64,000 bases of DNA from Acanthosepion lycidas (GCA_963932145.1 OZ010580.1:4088634-4152633), one strand, 5' to 3'; positions 10,554-24,409 are shown, counted from the stretch's first letter. Numbers and translations are program-made. The notes: generated from the letters alone by a model not told the origin.

Positions 10554-11964
10554 TAGCGACGTACGCAGTAGCTCGACTCTTCATATTTTTAATTTTATTA
10601 TGTATTTTTCAGTCAGAAATATCACGAATGGATAAATCAACTTTGATCACTGGATATAAAATATACAATTATAAATTGTTTCATCTTTCTAGAAAGTATA
10701 TCTATACACTGACGTTTATAAGGAAGTTGGGATGGAAAACACTGAGTAATGAATATATGAACATTTCGATAATCAAGTCTTTATTTAATAACGGCCAAGA
10801 CGTAGTAAAATAAACGCTGGAAATTTCAATACGCTTAAAACCGACTTTTGCTTTGCAATAGGGACTCGTATCACACAACGAATTTTCAAGTTGCGATGAT
10901 TATACAAACTTTTGCAAGAAATTAGGCCAAAATATGGAACGAAAAATTAACTGTTAAATGGAATTCATGTTTTATCACGATGAAAAACGTGTCAATTAAA
11001 TGAGAATGAGAATAAAATCTTTCATGTCTGCCGGTTGAATATGAAATGATTTTTTGTCGAATTACACAGGTTTTAGCAATTATAAAAGAAAAGCGAAGTG
11101 AAAAAATTCAAAGAAAGTAACACCACGTCTACTATAATATGAGGTTACTTGAATAGATCAATTCAATATGTCAGAATATATGCAAAGAAATAATTTCGCC
11201 AGCGATTGGAAGGAGAGTAACTGACTTACGCTCAGTAAAATGATATTCGTGATAATAGCAATTTCAAAACAATGATGATGTTATACTTATTCAACTATTA
11301 TTTATGTTTCGATAAAAGTTCATTGCATCTTTACAAATATGTGACAAGAGATAAAAACTGAAAATCATACAAAACTTTAAGAGGAAATGAGTCGGGTTTC
11401 GTTGTCTCCAGAGCAAGCACTGAAATGAATTCATTATAACTGGCGAGTCACACAAGCACACCAACACGCAACACTTGTAGGGTAAAAATATGTATTCCGA
11501 CAAAGGTTTTCCTTCTTAATGTTCGACGTGATAGGAAACGAGAAAATGTGCAACAGAAGTCTATCATATTAAGAGGAGACACGTGCGTGTAATTTTAACG
11601 CGGGAATGAATGGAAGAGCATGGATTTGCCGCTTATGGGGCGGAATGAAATATTCAGTAAAAAAACAAACAAACATACGCGCACGAGAGACATCATGTAC
11701 TATATACCGTCAGATTATTACAATTTATCGTGTCGCTTGTATTGTGTGAAGTTGAAAAATCTTTTCGACGGTGCGAAAATTATAGAAAACAATATTGGAT
11801 ATAAAATAATGAAAATTGTTGTTTATCTCGGTGTAGAAATTTTCGACTACTTCGATGTTGTTTGTACTCAGTAGTAATGTATATTCGATAGGAAATAAAA
11901 GTAATGAAACAATGTCTGTTTGACTGCTTGTTAAATAAAAGCTCATTTAAGAGTTTTGCAAATC

Positions 11965-12084
11965 GTTTACGGCCATATCACGTTGAACACACCGGTTCTC
12001 GTCCGATCACCGAAGTTAAGCAACGTCGAGCCTGGTCAGTACTTGGATGGGTGACCGCTTGGGAATACCAGGTGCTGTAAGTGC
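11965..12084 (+). rRNA. 5S rRNA, copy 7 (standard 120 nt)
   Basis: Consensus sequence, with an upstream GAGTTTTGC variant. Unit length is 1,969 bp because of a 14-bp spacer deletion. It starts a block that reappears as units 13-16. Confidence 0.97.
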
Positions 12085-12470
12085 TTTTTCTTCGAACCTT
12101 CAAATATTCACTAATTTTCGACGCTTTCACTATCTACTACTACATTTCTAACATAGAGATTTTGATTTGCTAAAATTTCCTTTAAATTTAAATTTTTTTT
12201 ACGAAAAAATACAAAACATTGGCACTGCATTGTTTTAGTCAAACAAATAAGACACGGATAATTCGAAAAATCTTGCCTCGATAAATTTATCAGGAACGGA
12301 ATTCGACTATCACATCTCTTCAAATGGCACACGTAGAATCGAAGAACAACACTGATGAAAGCTGAACGGCTTAAGAGACATCAGCATGTGGTCAAACGTA
12401 AGCGATCTGAGAGACACCTTTTACTGGATTAAAAGATTGCACGACAACACATTGGTGGTGACTACAACAT

Positions 12471-12541
12471 TGCATCGGCCGGGAATCGAAGCCGGGCCGC
12501 CCGCGCGGCAGGCGAGCATTCTACCACTGAACCACCGATGC
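12471..12541 (-). tRNA. tRNA-Gly-GCC: tRNA-Gly(GCC), copy 7, degenerate (G53C, A37G), probable pseudogene
   Basis: G53 is C, breaking the invariant 53-61 pair of the T arm and the B box. A37, next to the anticodon, is G. The GCC anticodon and other stems remain. Loss of G53 is expected to damage both TFIIIC binding and folding. Copies 13 and 27 have the same two changes. Confidence 0.8.
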
Positions 12542-12589
12542 TAGCGACGTTCGCAGTAGCTCGTCTCTTCATATTTTTAATTTTATTAT

Positions 12590-12591
12590 GA
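12590..12591. other. Junction of a 14-bp deletion (unit 7)
   Basis: TATTTTTCAGTCAG, present in all other units about 50 bp upstream of the tRNA, is missing here. The sister unit 13 has it, so the loss came after the block duplication or was repaired in unit 13. Confidence 0.9.
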
Positions 12592-13933
12592 AATATCACG
12601 AATGGATAAATCAACTTTGATCACTGGATATAAAATATACAATTATAAATTGTTTCATCTTTCTAGAAAGTATATCTATACATTGACGTTTATAAGGAAG
12701 TTGGGATGGAAAACACTGAGTAATGAATAAATGAACATTTCGATAATCAAGTCTTTATTTAATAACGGCCAAGACGTAGTAAAATAAACGCTGGAAATTT
12801 CAATACGCTTAAAACCGACTTTTGCTTTGCAATAGGGACTCGTATCACACAACGAATTTTCAAGTTGCGATGATTATACAAACTTTTGCAAGAAATTAGG
12901 CCAAAATATGGAACGAAAAATTAACTGTTAAATGGAATTCATGTTTTATCACGATGAAAAACGTGTCAATTAAATGAGAATGAGAATAAAATCTTTCATG
13001 TCTGCCGGTTGAATATGAAATGATTTTTTGTCGAATTACACAGGTTTTAGCAATTATAAAAGAAAAGCGAAGTGAAAAAATTCAAAGAAAGTAACACCAC
13101 GTCTACTATAATATGAGGTTACTTGAATAGATCAATATGTCAGAATATATGCAAAGAAATAATTTCGCCAGCGATTGGAAGGAGAGTAACTGACTTACGC
13201 TCAGTAAAATGATATTCGTGATAATAGCAATTTCAAAACAATGATGATGTTATACTTATTCAACTATTATTTATGTTTCGATAAAAGTTCATTGCATCTT
13301 TACAAATATGTGACAAGAGATAAAAACTGAAAATCATACAAAACTTTAAGAGGAAATGAGTCGGGTTTCGTTGTCTCCAGAGCAAGCACTGAAATGAATT
13401 CATTATAACTGGCGAGTCACACAAGCACACCAACACGCAACGCTTGCAGGGTAAAAATATGTATTCCGACAAAGGTTTTCCTTCTTAGTGTTCGACGTGA
13501 TAGGAAACGAGAAAATGTGCAACAGAAGTCTATCATATTAAGAGGAGACACGTGCGTGTAATTTTAACGCGGGAATGAATGGAAGAGCATGGATTTGCCG
13601 CTTATGGGGCGGAATGAAATATTCAGTAAAAAAACAAACAAACATACGCGCACGAGAGACATCATGTACTATATACCGTCAGATTATTACAATTTATCGT
13701 GTCGCTTGTATTGTGTGAAGTTGAAAAACTTTTTCGACGGTGCGAAAATTATAGAAAAGAATATTGGATATAAAATAATGAAAATTGTTGTTTATCTCGG
13801 TGTAGAAATTTTCGACTACTTCGATGTTGTTTGTACTCAGTAGTAATGTATATTCGATAGGAAATAAAAGTAATGAAACAATGTCTGTTTGACTGCTTGT
13901 TAAATAAAAGTTCATTTAAGAGCTTTGCAAATC

Positions 13934-14056
13934 GTTTACGGCCATATCACGTTGAACACACCGGTTCTCGTCCGATCACCGATCAAGTTAAGCAACGTCG
14001 AGCCTGGTCAGTACTTGGATGGGTGACCGCTTGGGAATACCAGGTGCTGTAAGTGC
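13934..14056 (+). rRNA. 5S rRNA, copy 8 (+3 class)
   Basis: TCA insertion, otherwise consensus. Unit length is 1,977 bp (+3 and -9). Confidence 0.97.
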
Positions 14057-14442
14057 TTTTTCTTCGAACCTTCAAATATTCACTAATTTTCGACGCTTTC
14101 ACTATCTACTACTACATTTCTAACATAGAGATTTTGATTTGCTAAAATTTCCTTTAAATTTAAATTTTTTTTACGAAAAAATACAAAACATTGGCACTGC
14201 ATTGTTTTAGTCAAACAAATAAGACACGGATAATTCGAAAAATCTTGCCTCGATAAATTTATCAGGAACGGAATTCGAGTATCACATCTCTTCAAATGGC
14301 ACACGTAGAATCGAAGAACAACACTGATGAAAGCTGAAGGGCTTAAGAGACATCAGCATGTGGTCAAACGTAAGCGATCTGAGAGACACCTTTTACTGGA
14401 TTAAAAGATTGCACGACAACACATTGGTGGTGACTACAACAT

Positions 14443-14513
14443 TGCATCGGCCGGGAATCGAACCCGGGCCGCCCGCGTGGCAGGCGAGCATTCTACCACT
14501 GAACCACCGATGC
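14443..14513 (-). tRNA. tRNA-Gly-GCC: tRNA-Gly(GCC), copy 8, canonical
   Basis: Identical to the reference; TATCCAGTAG 5' flank. Confidence 0.97.
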
Positions 14514-15910
14514 TAGCGACGTATCCAGTAGCTCGTCTCTTCATATTTTTAATTTTATTATGTATTTTTCAGTCAGAAATATCACGAATGGATAAATCAA
14601 CTTTGATCACTGGATATAAAATATACAATTATAAATTGTTTCATCTTTCTAGAAAGTATATCTATACACTGACGTTTATAAGGAAGTTGGGATGGAAAAC
14701 ACTGAGTAATGAATAAATGAACATTTCGATAATCAAGTCTTTATTTAATAACGGCCAAAAATAAACGCTGGAAATTTCAATACGCTTAAAACCGACTTTT
14801 GCTTTGCAATAGGGACTCGTATCACACAACGAATTTTCAAGTTGCGATGATTATACAAACTTTTGCAAGAAATTAGGCCAAAATATGGAACGAAAAATTA
14901 ACTGTTAAATGGAATTCATGTTTTATCACGATGAAAAACGTGTCAATTAAATGAGAATGAGAATAAAATCTTTCATGTCTGCCGGTTGAATATGAAATGA
15001 TTTTTTGTCGAATTACACAGGTTTTAGCAATTATAAAAGAAAAGCGAAGTGAAAAAATTCAAAGAAAGTAACACCACGTCTACTATAATATGAGGTTACT
15101 TGAATAGATCAATATGTCAGAATATATGCAAAGAAATAATTTCGCCAGCGATTGGAAGGAGAGTAACTGACTTACGCTCAGTAAAATGATATTCGTGATA
15201 ATAGCAATTTCAAAACAATGATGATGTTATACTTATTCAACTATTATTTATGTTTCGATAAAAGTTCATTGCATCTTTACAAATATGTGACAAGAGATAA
15301 AAACTGAAAATCATACAAAACTTTAAGAGGAAATGAGTCGGGTTTCGTTGTCTCCAGAGCAAGCACTGAAATGAATTCATTATAACTGGCGAGTCACACA
15401 AGCACACCAACACGCAACACTTGTAGGGTAAAAATATGTATTCCGACAAAGGTTTTCCTTCTTAATGTTCGACGTGATAGGAAACGAGAAAATGTGCAAC
15501 AGAAGTCTATCATATTAAGAGGAGACACGTGCGTGTAATTTTAACGCGGGAATGAATGGAAGGGCATGGATTTGCCGCTTATGGGGCGGAATGAAATATT
15601 CAGTAAAAAAACAAACAAACATACGCGCACGAGAGACATCATGTACTATATACCGTCAGATTATTACAATTTATCGTGTCGCTTGTATTGTGTGAAGTTG
15701 AAAAACTTTTTCGACGGTGCGAAAATTATAGAAAAGAATATTGGATATAAAATAATGAAAATTGTTGTTTATCTCGGTGTAGAAATTTTCGACTACTTCG
15801 ATGTTGTTTGTACTCAGTAGTAATGTATATTCGATAGGAAATAAAAGTAATGAAACAATGTCTGTTTGACTGCTTGTTAAATAAAAGTTCATTTAAGAGC
15901 TTTGCAAATC

Positions 15911-16033
15911 GTTTACGGCCATATCACGTTGAACACACCGGTTCTCGTCCGATCACCGATCAAGTTAAGCAACGTCGAGCCTGGTCAGTACTTGGATGGG
16001 TGACCGCTTGGGAATACCAGGTGCTGTAAGTGC
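15911..16033 (+). rRNA. 5S rRNA, copy 9 (+3 class)
   Basis: TCA insertion, otherwise consensus. Unit length is 1,993 bp (+3, -9 and +16). Confidence 0.97.
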
Positions 16034-16419
16034 TTTTTCTTCGAACCTTCAAATATTCACTAATTTTCGACGCTTTCACTATCTACTACTACATTTCTAA
16101 CATAGAGATTTTGATTTGCTAAAATTTCCTTTAAATTTAAATTTTTTTTACGAAAAAATACAAAACATTGGCACTGCATTGTTTTAGTCAAACAAATAAG
16201 ACACGGATAATTCGAAAAATCTTGCCTCGATAAATTTATCAGGAACGGAATTCGAGTATCACATCTCTTCAAATGGCACACGTAGAATCGAAGAACAACA
16301 CTGATGAAAGCTGAAGGGCTTAAGAGACATCAGCATGTGGTCAAACGTAAGCGATCTGAGAGACACCTTTTACTGGATTAAAAGATTGCACGACAACACA
16401 TTGGTGGTGACTACAACAT

Positions 16420-16490
16420 TGCATCGGCCGGGAATCGAACCCGGGCCGCCCGCGTGGCAGGCGAGCATTCTACCACTGAACCACCGATGC
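16420..16490 (-). tRNA. tRNA-Gly-GCC: tRNA-Gly(GCC), copy 9, canonical
   Basis: Identical to the reference. The 5' flank TATCCAGAAG is shared only with copies 11 and 15. Confidence 0.97.
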
Positions 16491-17229
16491 TAGCGACGTA
16501 TCCAGAAGCTCGTCTCTTCATATTTTTAATTTTATTATGTATTTTTCAGTCAGAAATATCACGAATGGATAAATCAACTTTGATCACTGGATATAAAATA
16601 TACAATTATAAATTGTTTCATCTTTCTAGAAAGTATATCTATACACTGACGTTTATAAGGAAGTTGGGATGGAAAACACTGAGTAATGAATAAATGAACA
16701 TTTCGATAATCAAGTCTTTATTTAATAACGGCCAAAAATAAACGCTGGAAATTTCAATACGCTTAAAACCGACTTTTGCTTTGCAATAGGGACTCGTATC
16801 ACACAACGAATTTTCAAGTTGCGATGATTATACAAACTTTTGCAAGAAATTAGGCCAAAATATGGAACGAAAAATTAACTGTTAAATGGAATTCATGTTT
16901 TATCACGATGAAAAACGTGTCAATTAAATGAGAATGAGAATAAAATCTTTCATGTCTGCCGGTTGAATATGAAATGATTTTTTGTCGAATTACACAGGTT
17001 TTAGCAATTATAAAAGAAAAGCGAAGTGAAAAAATTCAAAGAAAGTAACACCACGTCTACTATAATATGAGGTTACTTGAATAGATCAATATGTCAGAAT
17101 ATATGCAAAGAAATAATTTCGCCAGCGATTGGAAGGAGAGTAACTGACTTACGCTCAGTAAAATGATATTCGTGATAATAGCAATTTCAAAACAATGATG
17201 ATGTTATACTTATTCAACTATTATTTATG

Positions 17230-17261
17230 TTTCGATAAAAGTTCATTTCGATAAAAGTTCA
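17230..17261. repeat. 16-bp tandem duplication (unit 9)
   Basis: TTTCGATAAAAGTTCA twice in tandem, both copies perfect. Confidence 0.95.
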
Positions 17262-17903
17262 TTGCATCTTTACAAATATGTGACAAGAGATAAAAACTGA
17301 AAATCATACAAAACTTTAAGAGGAAATGAGTCGGGTTTCGTTGTCTCCAGAGCAAGCACTGAAATGAATTCATTATAACTGGCGAGTCACACAAGCACAC
17401 CAACACGCAACACTTGTAGGGTAAAAATATGTATTCCGACAAAGGTTTTCTTTCTTAGTGTTCGACGTGATAGGAAACGAGAAAATGTGCAACAGAAGTC
17501 TATCATATTAAGAGGAGACACGTGCGTGTAATTTTAACGCGGGAATGAATGGAAGGGCATGGATTTGCCGCTTATGGGGCGGAATGAAATATTCAGTAAA
17601 AAAACAAACAAACATACGCGCACGAGAGACATCATGTACTATATACCGTCAGATTATTACAATTTATCGTGTCGCTTGTATTGTGTGAAGTTGAAAAATC
17701 TTTTCGACGGTGCGAAAATTATAGAAAACAATATTGGATATAAAATAATGAAAATTGTTGTTTATCTCGGTGTAGAAATTTTCGACTACTTCGATGTTGT
17801 TTGTACTCAGTAGTAATGTATATTCGATAGGAAATAAAAGTAATGAAACAATGTCTGTTTGACTGCTTGTTAAATAAAAGCTCATTTAAGAGCTTTGCAA
17901 ATC

Positions 17904-18023
17904 GTTTACGGCCATATCACGTTGAACACACCGGTTCTTGTCCGATCACCGAAGTTAAGCAACGTCGAGCCTGGTCAGTACTTGGATGGGTGACCGCTTG
18001 GGAATACCAGGTGCTGTAAGTGC
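17904..18023 (+). rRNA. 5S rRNA, copy 10 (C36T)
   Basis: 120 nt with C-to-T at position 36 in loop C (GTTCTTGTCC). Copies 12 and 16 share the change. It is followed by the 22-bp insert; unit length is 2,005 bp. Confidence 0.96.
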
Positions 18024-18431
18024 TTTTTGCTTCTTTTGTCTGTGCTTTTTCTTCGAACCTTCAAATATTCACTAATTTTCGACGCTTTCACTATCTACTA
18101 CTACATTTCTAACATAGAGATTTTGATTTGCTAAAATTTCCTTTAAATTTAAATTTTTTTTACGAAAAAATACAAAACATTGGCACTGCATTGTTTTAGT
18201 CAAACAAATAAGACACGGATAATTCGAAAAATCTTGCCTCGATAAATTTATCAGGAACGGAATTCGAGTATCACATCTCTTCAAATGGCACACGTAGAAT
18301 CGAAGAACAACACTGATGAAAGCTGAAGGGCTTAAGAGACATCAGCATGTGGTCAAACGTAAGCGATCTGAGAGACACCTTTTACTGGATTAAAAGATTG
18401 CACGACAACACATTGGTGGTGACTACAACAT

Positions 18432-18502
18432 TGCATCGGCCGGGAATCGAACCCGGGCCGCCCGCGTGGCAGGCGAGCATTCTACCACTGAACCACCGAT
18501 GC
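18432..18502 (-). tRNA. tRNA-Gly-GCC: tRNA-Gly(GCC), copy 10, canonical
   Basis: Identical to the reference; TACGCCGTAG 5' flank. Confidence 0.97.
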
Positions 18503-19908
18503 TAGCGACGTACGCCGTAGCTCGTCTCTTCATATTTTTAATTTTATTATGTATTTTTCAGTCAGAAATATCACGAATGGATCAATCAACTTTGATCACT
18601 GGATATAAAATATACAATTATAAATTGTTTCATCTTTCTAGAAAGTATATCTATACATTGACGTTTATAAGGAAGTTGGGATGGAAAACACTGAGTAATG
18701 AATAAATGAACATTTCGATAATCAAGTCTTTATTTAATAACGGCCAAGACGTAGTAAAATAAACGCTGGAAATTTCAATACGCTTAAAACCGACTTTTGC
18801 TTTGCAATAGGGACTCGTATCACACAACGAATTTTCAAGTTGCGATGATTATACAAACTTTTGCAAGAAATTAGGCCAAAATATGGAACGAAAAATTAAC
18901 TGTTAAATGGAATTCATGTTTTATCACGATGAAAAACGTGTCAATTAAATGAGAATGAGAATAAAATCTTTCATGTCTGCCGGTTGAATATGAAATGATT
19001 TTTTGTCGAATTACACAGGTTTTAGCAATTATAAAAGAAAAGCGAAGTGAAAAAATTCAAAGAAAGTAACACCACGTCTACTATAATATGAGGTTACTTG
19101 AATAGATCAATATGTCAGAATATATGCAAAGAAATAATTTCGCCAGCGATTGGAAGGAGAGTAACTGACTTACGCTCAGTAAAATGATATTCGTGATAAT
19201 AGCAATTTCAAAACAATGATGATGTTATACTTATTCAACTATTATTTATGTTTCGATAAAAGTTCATTGCATCTTTACAAATATGTGACAAGAGATAAAA
19301 ACTGAAAATCATACAAAACTTTAAGAGGAAATGAGTCGGGTTTCGTTGTCTCCAGAGCAAGCACTGAAATGAATTCATTATAAGTGGCGAGTCACACAAG
19401 CACACCAACACGCAACGCTTGTAGGGTAAAAATATGTATTCCGACAAAGGTTTTCCTTCTTAATGTTCGACGTGATAGGAAACGAGAAAATGTGCAACAG
19501 AAGTCTATCATATTAAGAGGAGACACGTGCGTGTAATTTTAACGCGGGAATGAATGGAAGAGCATGGATTTGCCGCTTATGGGGCGGAATGAAATATTCA
19601 GTAAAAAAACAAACAAACATACGCGCACGAGAGACATCATGTACTATATACCGTCAGATTATTACAATTTATCGTGTCGCTTGTATTGTGTGAAGTTGAA
19701 AAATCTTTTCGACGGTGCGAAAATTATAGAAAACAATATTGGATATAAAATAATGAAAATTGTTGTTTATCTCGGTGTAGAAATTTTCGACTACTTCGAT
19801 GTTGTTTGTACTCAGTAGTAATGTATATTCGATAGGAAATAAAAGTAATGAAACAATGTCTGTTTGACTGCTTGTTAAATAAAAGCTCATTTAAGAGTTT
19901 TGCAAATC

Positions 19909-20028
19909 GTTTACGGCCATATCACGTTGAACACACCGGTTCTCGTCCGATCACCGAAGTTAAGCAACGTCGAGCCTGGTCAGTACTTGGATGGGTGACC
20001 GCTTGGGAATACCAGGTGCTGTAAGTGC
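19909..20028 (+). rRNA. 5S rRNA, copy 11 (standard 120 nt)
   Basis: Consensus sequence. The 5' part of this unit is like unit 13 and the rest is like unit 9, so it is a hybrid unit. Unit length is 1,990 bp (-9 and +16 without +3). Confidence 0.97.
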
Positions 20029-20414
20029 TTTTTCTTCGAACCTTCAAATATTCACTAATTTTCGACGCTTTCACTATCTACTACTACATTTCTAACATAG
20101 AGATTTTGATTTGCTAAAATTTCCTTTAAATTTAAATTTTTTTTACGAAAAAATACAAAACATTGGCACTGCATTGTTTTAGTCAAACAAATAAGACACG
20201 GATAATTCGAAAAATCTTGCCTCGATAAATTTATCAGGAACGGAATTCGACTATCACATCTCTTCAAATGGCACACGTAGAATCGAAGAACAACACTGAT
20301 GAAAGCTGAACGGCTTAAGAGACATCAGCATGTGGTCAAACGTAAGCGATCTGAGAGACACCTTTTACTGGATTAAAAGATTGCACGACAACACATTGGT
20401 GGTGACTACAACAT

Positions 20415-20485
20415 TGCATCGGCCGGGAATCGAACCCGGGCCGCCCGCGTGGCAGGCGAGCATTCTACCACTGAACCACCGATGC
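20415..20485 (-). tRNA. tRNA-Gly-GCC: tRNA-Gly(GCC), copy 11, canonical
   Basis: Identical to the reference. It lies just right of the inferred crossover (20311-20435): the sequence to the left resembles unit 13, whose tRNA is degenerate. Confidence 0.97.
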
Positions 20486-21224
20486 TAGCGACGTATCCAG
20501 AAGCTCGTCTCTTCATATTTTTAATTTTATTATGTATTTTTCAGTCAGAAATATCACGAATGGATAAATCAACTTTGATCACTGGATATAAAATATACAA
20601 TTATAAATTGTTTCATCTTTCTAGAAAGTATATCTATACACTGACGTTTATAAGGAAGTTGGGATGGAAAACACTGAGTAATGAATAAATGAACATTTCG
20701 ATAATCAAGTCTTTATTTAATAACGGCCAAAAATAAACGCTGGAAATTTCAATACGCTTAAAACCGACTTTTGCTTTGCAATAGGGACTCGTATCACACA
20801 ACGAATTTTCAAGTTGCGATGATTATACAAACTTTTGCAAGAAATTAGGCCAAAATATGGAACGAAAAATTAACTGTTAAATGGAATTCATGTTTTATCA
20901 CGATGAAAAACGTGTCAATTAAATGAGAATGAGAATAAAATCTTTCATGTCTGCCGGTTGAATATGAAATGATTTTTTGTCGAATTACACAGGTTTTAGC
21001 AATTATAAAAGAAAAGCGAAGTGAAAAAATTCAAAGAAAGTAACACCACGTCTACTATAATATGAGGTTACTTGAATAGATCAATATGTCAGAATATATG
21101 CAAAGAAATAATTTCGCCAGCGATTGGAAGGAGAGTAACTGACTTACGCTCAGTAAAATGATATTCGTGATAATAGCAATTTCAAAACAATGATGATGTT
21201 ATACTTATTCAACTATTATTTATG

Positions 21225-21256
21225 TTTCGATAAAAGTTCATTTCGATAAAAGTTCA
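21225..21256. repeat. 16-bp tandem duplication (unit 11)
   Basis: TTTCGATAAAAGTTCA twice in tandem. This unit has it without the +3 5S, breaking the usual association. Confidence 0.95.
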
Positions 21257-21898
21257 TTGCATCTTTACAAATATGTGACAAGAGATAAAAACTGAAAATC
21301 ATACAAAACTTTAAGAGGAAATGAGTCGGGTTTCGTTGTCTCCAGAGCAAGCACTGAAATGAATTCATTATAACTGGCGAGTCACACAAGCACACCAACA
21401 CGCAACACTTGTAGGGTAAAAATATGTATTCCGACAAAGGTTTTCTTTCTTAGTGTTCGACGTGATAGGAAACGAGAAAATGTGCAACAGAAGTCTATCA
21501 TATTAAGAGGAGACACGTGCGTGTAATTTTAACGCGGGAATGAATGGAAGGGCATGGATTTGCCGCTTATGGGGCGGAATGAAATATTCAGTAAAAAAAC
21601 AAACAAACATACGCGCACGAGAGACATCATGTACTATATACCGTCAGATTATTACAATTTATCGTGTCGCTTGTATTGTGTGAAGTTGAAAAATCTTTTC
21701 GACGGTGCGAAAATTATAGAAAACAATATTGGATATAAAATAATGAAAATTGTTGTTTATCTCGGTGTAGAAATTTTCGACTACTTCGATGTTGTTTGTA
21801 CTCAGTAGTAATGTATATTCGATAGGAAATAAAAGTAATGAAACAATGTCTGTTTGACTGCTTGTTAAATAAAAGCTCATTTAAGAGCTTTGCAAATC

Positions 21899-22018
21899 GT
21901 TTACGGCCATATCACGTTGAACACACCGGTTCTTGTCCGATCACCGAAGTTAAGCAACGTCGAGCCTGGTCAGTACTTGGATGGGTGACCGCTTGGGAAT
22001 ACCAGGTGCTGTAAGTGC
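21899..22018 (+). rRNA. 5S rRNA, copy 12 (C36T)
   Basis: C36T as in copies 10 and 16, followed by the 22-bp insert. Unit length is 2,005 bp. Confidence 0.96.
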
Positions 22019-22426
22019 TTTTTGCTTCTTTTGTCTGTGCTTTTTCTTCGAACCTTCAAATATTCACTAATTTTCGACGCTTTCACTATCTACTACTACA
22101 TTTCTAACATAGAGATTTTGATTTGCTAAAATTTCCTTTAAATTTAAATTTTTTTTACGAAAAAATACAAAACATTGGCACTGCATTGTTTTAGTCAAAC
22201 AAATAAGACACGGATAATTCGAAAAATCTTGCCTCGATAAATTTATCAGGAACGGAATTCGAGTATCACATCTCTTCAAATGGCACACGTAGAATCGAAG
22301 AACAACACTGATGAAAGCTGAAGGGCTTAAGAGACATCAGCATGTGGTCAAACGTAAGCGATCTGAGAGACACCTTTTACTGGATTAAAAGATTGCACGA
22401 CAACACATTGGTGGTGACTACAACAT

Positions 22427-22497
22427 TGCATCGGCCGGGAATCGAACCCGGGCCGCCCGCGTGGCAGGCGAGCATTCTACCACTGAACCACCGATGC
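22427..22497 (-). tRNA. tRNA-Gly-GCC: tRNA-Gly(GCC), copy 12, canonical
   Basis: Identical to the reference; TACGCCGTAG 5' flank. Confidence 0.97.
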
Positions 22498-23903
22498 TAG
22501 CGACGTACGCCGTAGCTCGTCTCTTCATATTTTTAATTTTATTATGTATTTTTCAGTCAGAAATATCACGAATGGATCAATCAACTTTGATCACTGGATA
22601 TAAAATATACAATTATAAATTGTTTCATCTTTCTAGAAAGTATATCTATACATTGACGTTTATAAGGAAGTTGGGATGGAAAACACTGAGTAATGAATAA
22701 ATGAACATTTCGATAATCAAGTCTTTATTTAATAACGGCCAAGACGTAGTAAAATAAACGCTGGAAATTTCAATACGCTTAAAACCGACTTTTGCTTTGC
22801 AATAGGGACTCGTATCACACAACGAATTTTCAAGTTGCGATGATTATACAAACTTTTGCAAGAAATTAGGCCAAAATATGGAACGAAAAATTAACTGTTA
22901 AATGGAATTCATGTTTTATCACGATGAAAAACGTGTCAATTAAATGAGAATGAGAATAAAATCTTTCATGTCTGCCGGTTGAATATGAAATGATTTTTTG
23001 TCGAATTACACAGGTTTTAGCAATTATAAAAGAAAAGCGAAGTGAAAAAATTCAAAGAAAGTAACACCACGTCTACTATAATATGAGGTTACTTGAATAG
23101 ATCAATATGTCAGAATATATGCAAAGAAATAATTTCGCCAGCGATTGGAAGGAGAGTAACTGACTTACGCTCAGTAAAATGATATTCGTGATAATAGCAA
23201 TTTCAAAACAATGATGATGTTATACTTATTCAACTATTATTTATGTTTCGATAAAAGTTCATTGCATCTTTACAAATATGTGACAAGAGATAAAAACTGA
23301 AAATCATACAAAACTTTAAGAGGAAATGAGTCGGGTTTCGTTGTCTCCAGAGCAAGCACTGAAATGAATTCATTATAAGTGGCGAGTCACACAAGCACAC
23401 CAACACGCAACGCTTGTAGGGTAAAAATATGTATTCCGACAAAGGTTTTCCTTCTTAATGTTCGACGTGATAGGAAACGAGAAAATGTGCAACAGAAGTC
23501 TATCATATTAAGAGGAGACACGTGCGTGTAATTTTAACGCGGGAATGAATGGAAGAGCATGGATTTGCCGCTTATGGGGCGGAATGAAATATTCAGTAAA
23601 AAAACAAACAAACATACGCGCACGAGAGACATCATGTACTATATACCGTCAGATTATTACAATTTATCGTGTCGCTTGTATTGTGTGAAGTTGAAAAATC
23701 TTTTCGACGGTGCGAAAATTATAGAAAACAATATTGGATATAAAATAATGAAAATTGTTGTTTATCTCGGTGTAGAAATTTTCGACTACTTCGATGTTGT
23801 TTGTACTCAGTAGTAATGTATATTCGATAGGAAATAAAAGTAATGAAACAATGTCTGTTTGACTGCTTGTTAAATAAAAGCTCATTTAAGAGTTTTGCAA
23901 ATC

Positions 23904-24023
23904 GTTTACGGCCATATCACGTTGAACACACCGGTTCTCGTCCGATCACCGAAGTTAAGCAACGTCGAGCCTGGTCAGTACTTGGATGGGTGACCGCTTG
24001 GGAATACCAGGTGCTGTAAGTGC
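23904..24023 (+). rRNA. 5S rRNA, copy 13 (standard 120 nt)
   Basis: Consensus sequence. Unit length is 1,983 bp, the basic length. It starts the second copy of the unit 7-10 block. Confidence 0.97.
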
Positions 24024-24409
24024 TTTTTCTTCGAACCTTCAAATATTCACTAATTTTCGACGCTTTCACTATCTACTACTACATTTCTAACATAGAGATT
24101 TTGATTTGCTAAAATTTCCTTTAAATTTAAATTTTTTTTACGAAAAAATACAAAACATTGGCACTGCATTGTTTTAGTCAAACAAATAAGACACGGATAA
24201 TTCGAAAAATCTTGCCTCGATAAATTTATCAGGAACGGAATTCGACTATCACATCTCTTCAAATGGCACACGTAGAATCGAAGAACAACACTGATGAAAG
24301 CTGAACGGCTTAAGAGACATCAGCATGTGGTCAAACGTAAGCGATCTGAGAGACACCTTTTACTGGATTAAAAGATTGCACGACAACACATTGGTGGTGA
24401 CTACAACAT

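Larger units (their letters stand above)
11510..19450 (+). repeat. Block A, first copy (units 7-10)
   Basis: The four-unit series degenerate tRNA / +3 -9 / +3 -9 +16 / C36T +22 recurs at a constant offset of 11,953 bp (unit 8 to 14, 9 to 15, 10 to 16). Edges are judged from the last shared variants and are approximate. Within the block, unit 7 has a 14-bp deletion and at least one base change relative to unit 13. Confidence 0.75.
16497..20491 (+). repeat. First copy of a tandem 3,995-bp two-unit duplication
   Basis: From the 5' flank of tRNA copy 9 through unit 10 to tRNA copy 11, the order of variants is repeated 3,995 bp further right (about 20492-24486). Shared marks include the 16-bp duplication, the C36T 5S, the 22-bp insert and the K-to-Q codon-like change ATCAATC. 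The edges are approximate because the sequence around them is nearly the same in all units. Confidence 0.75.
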
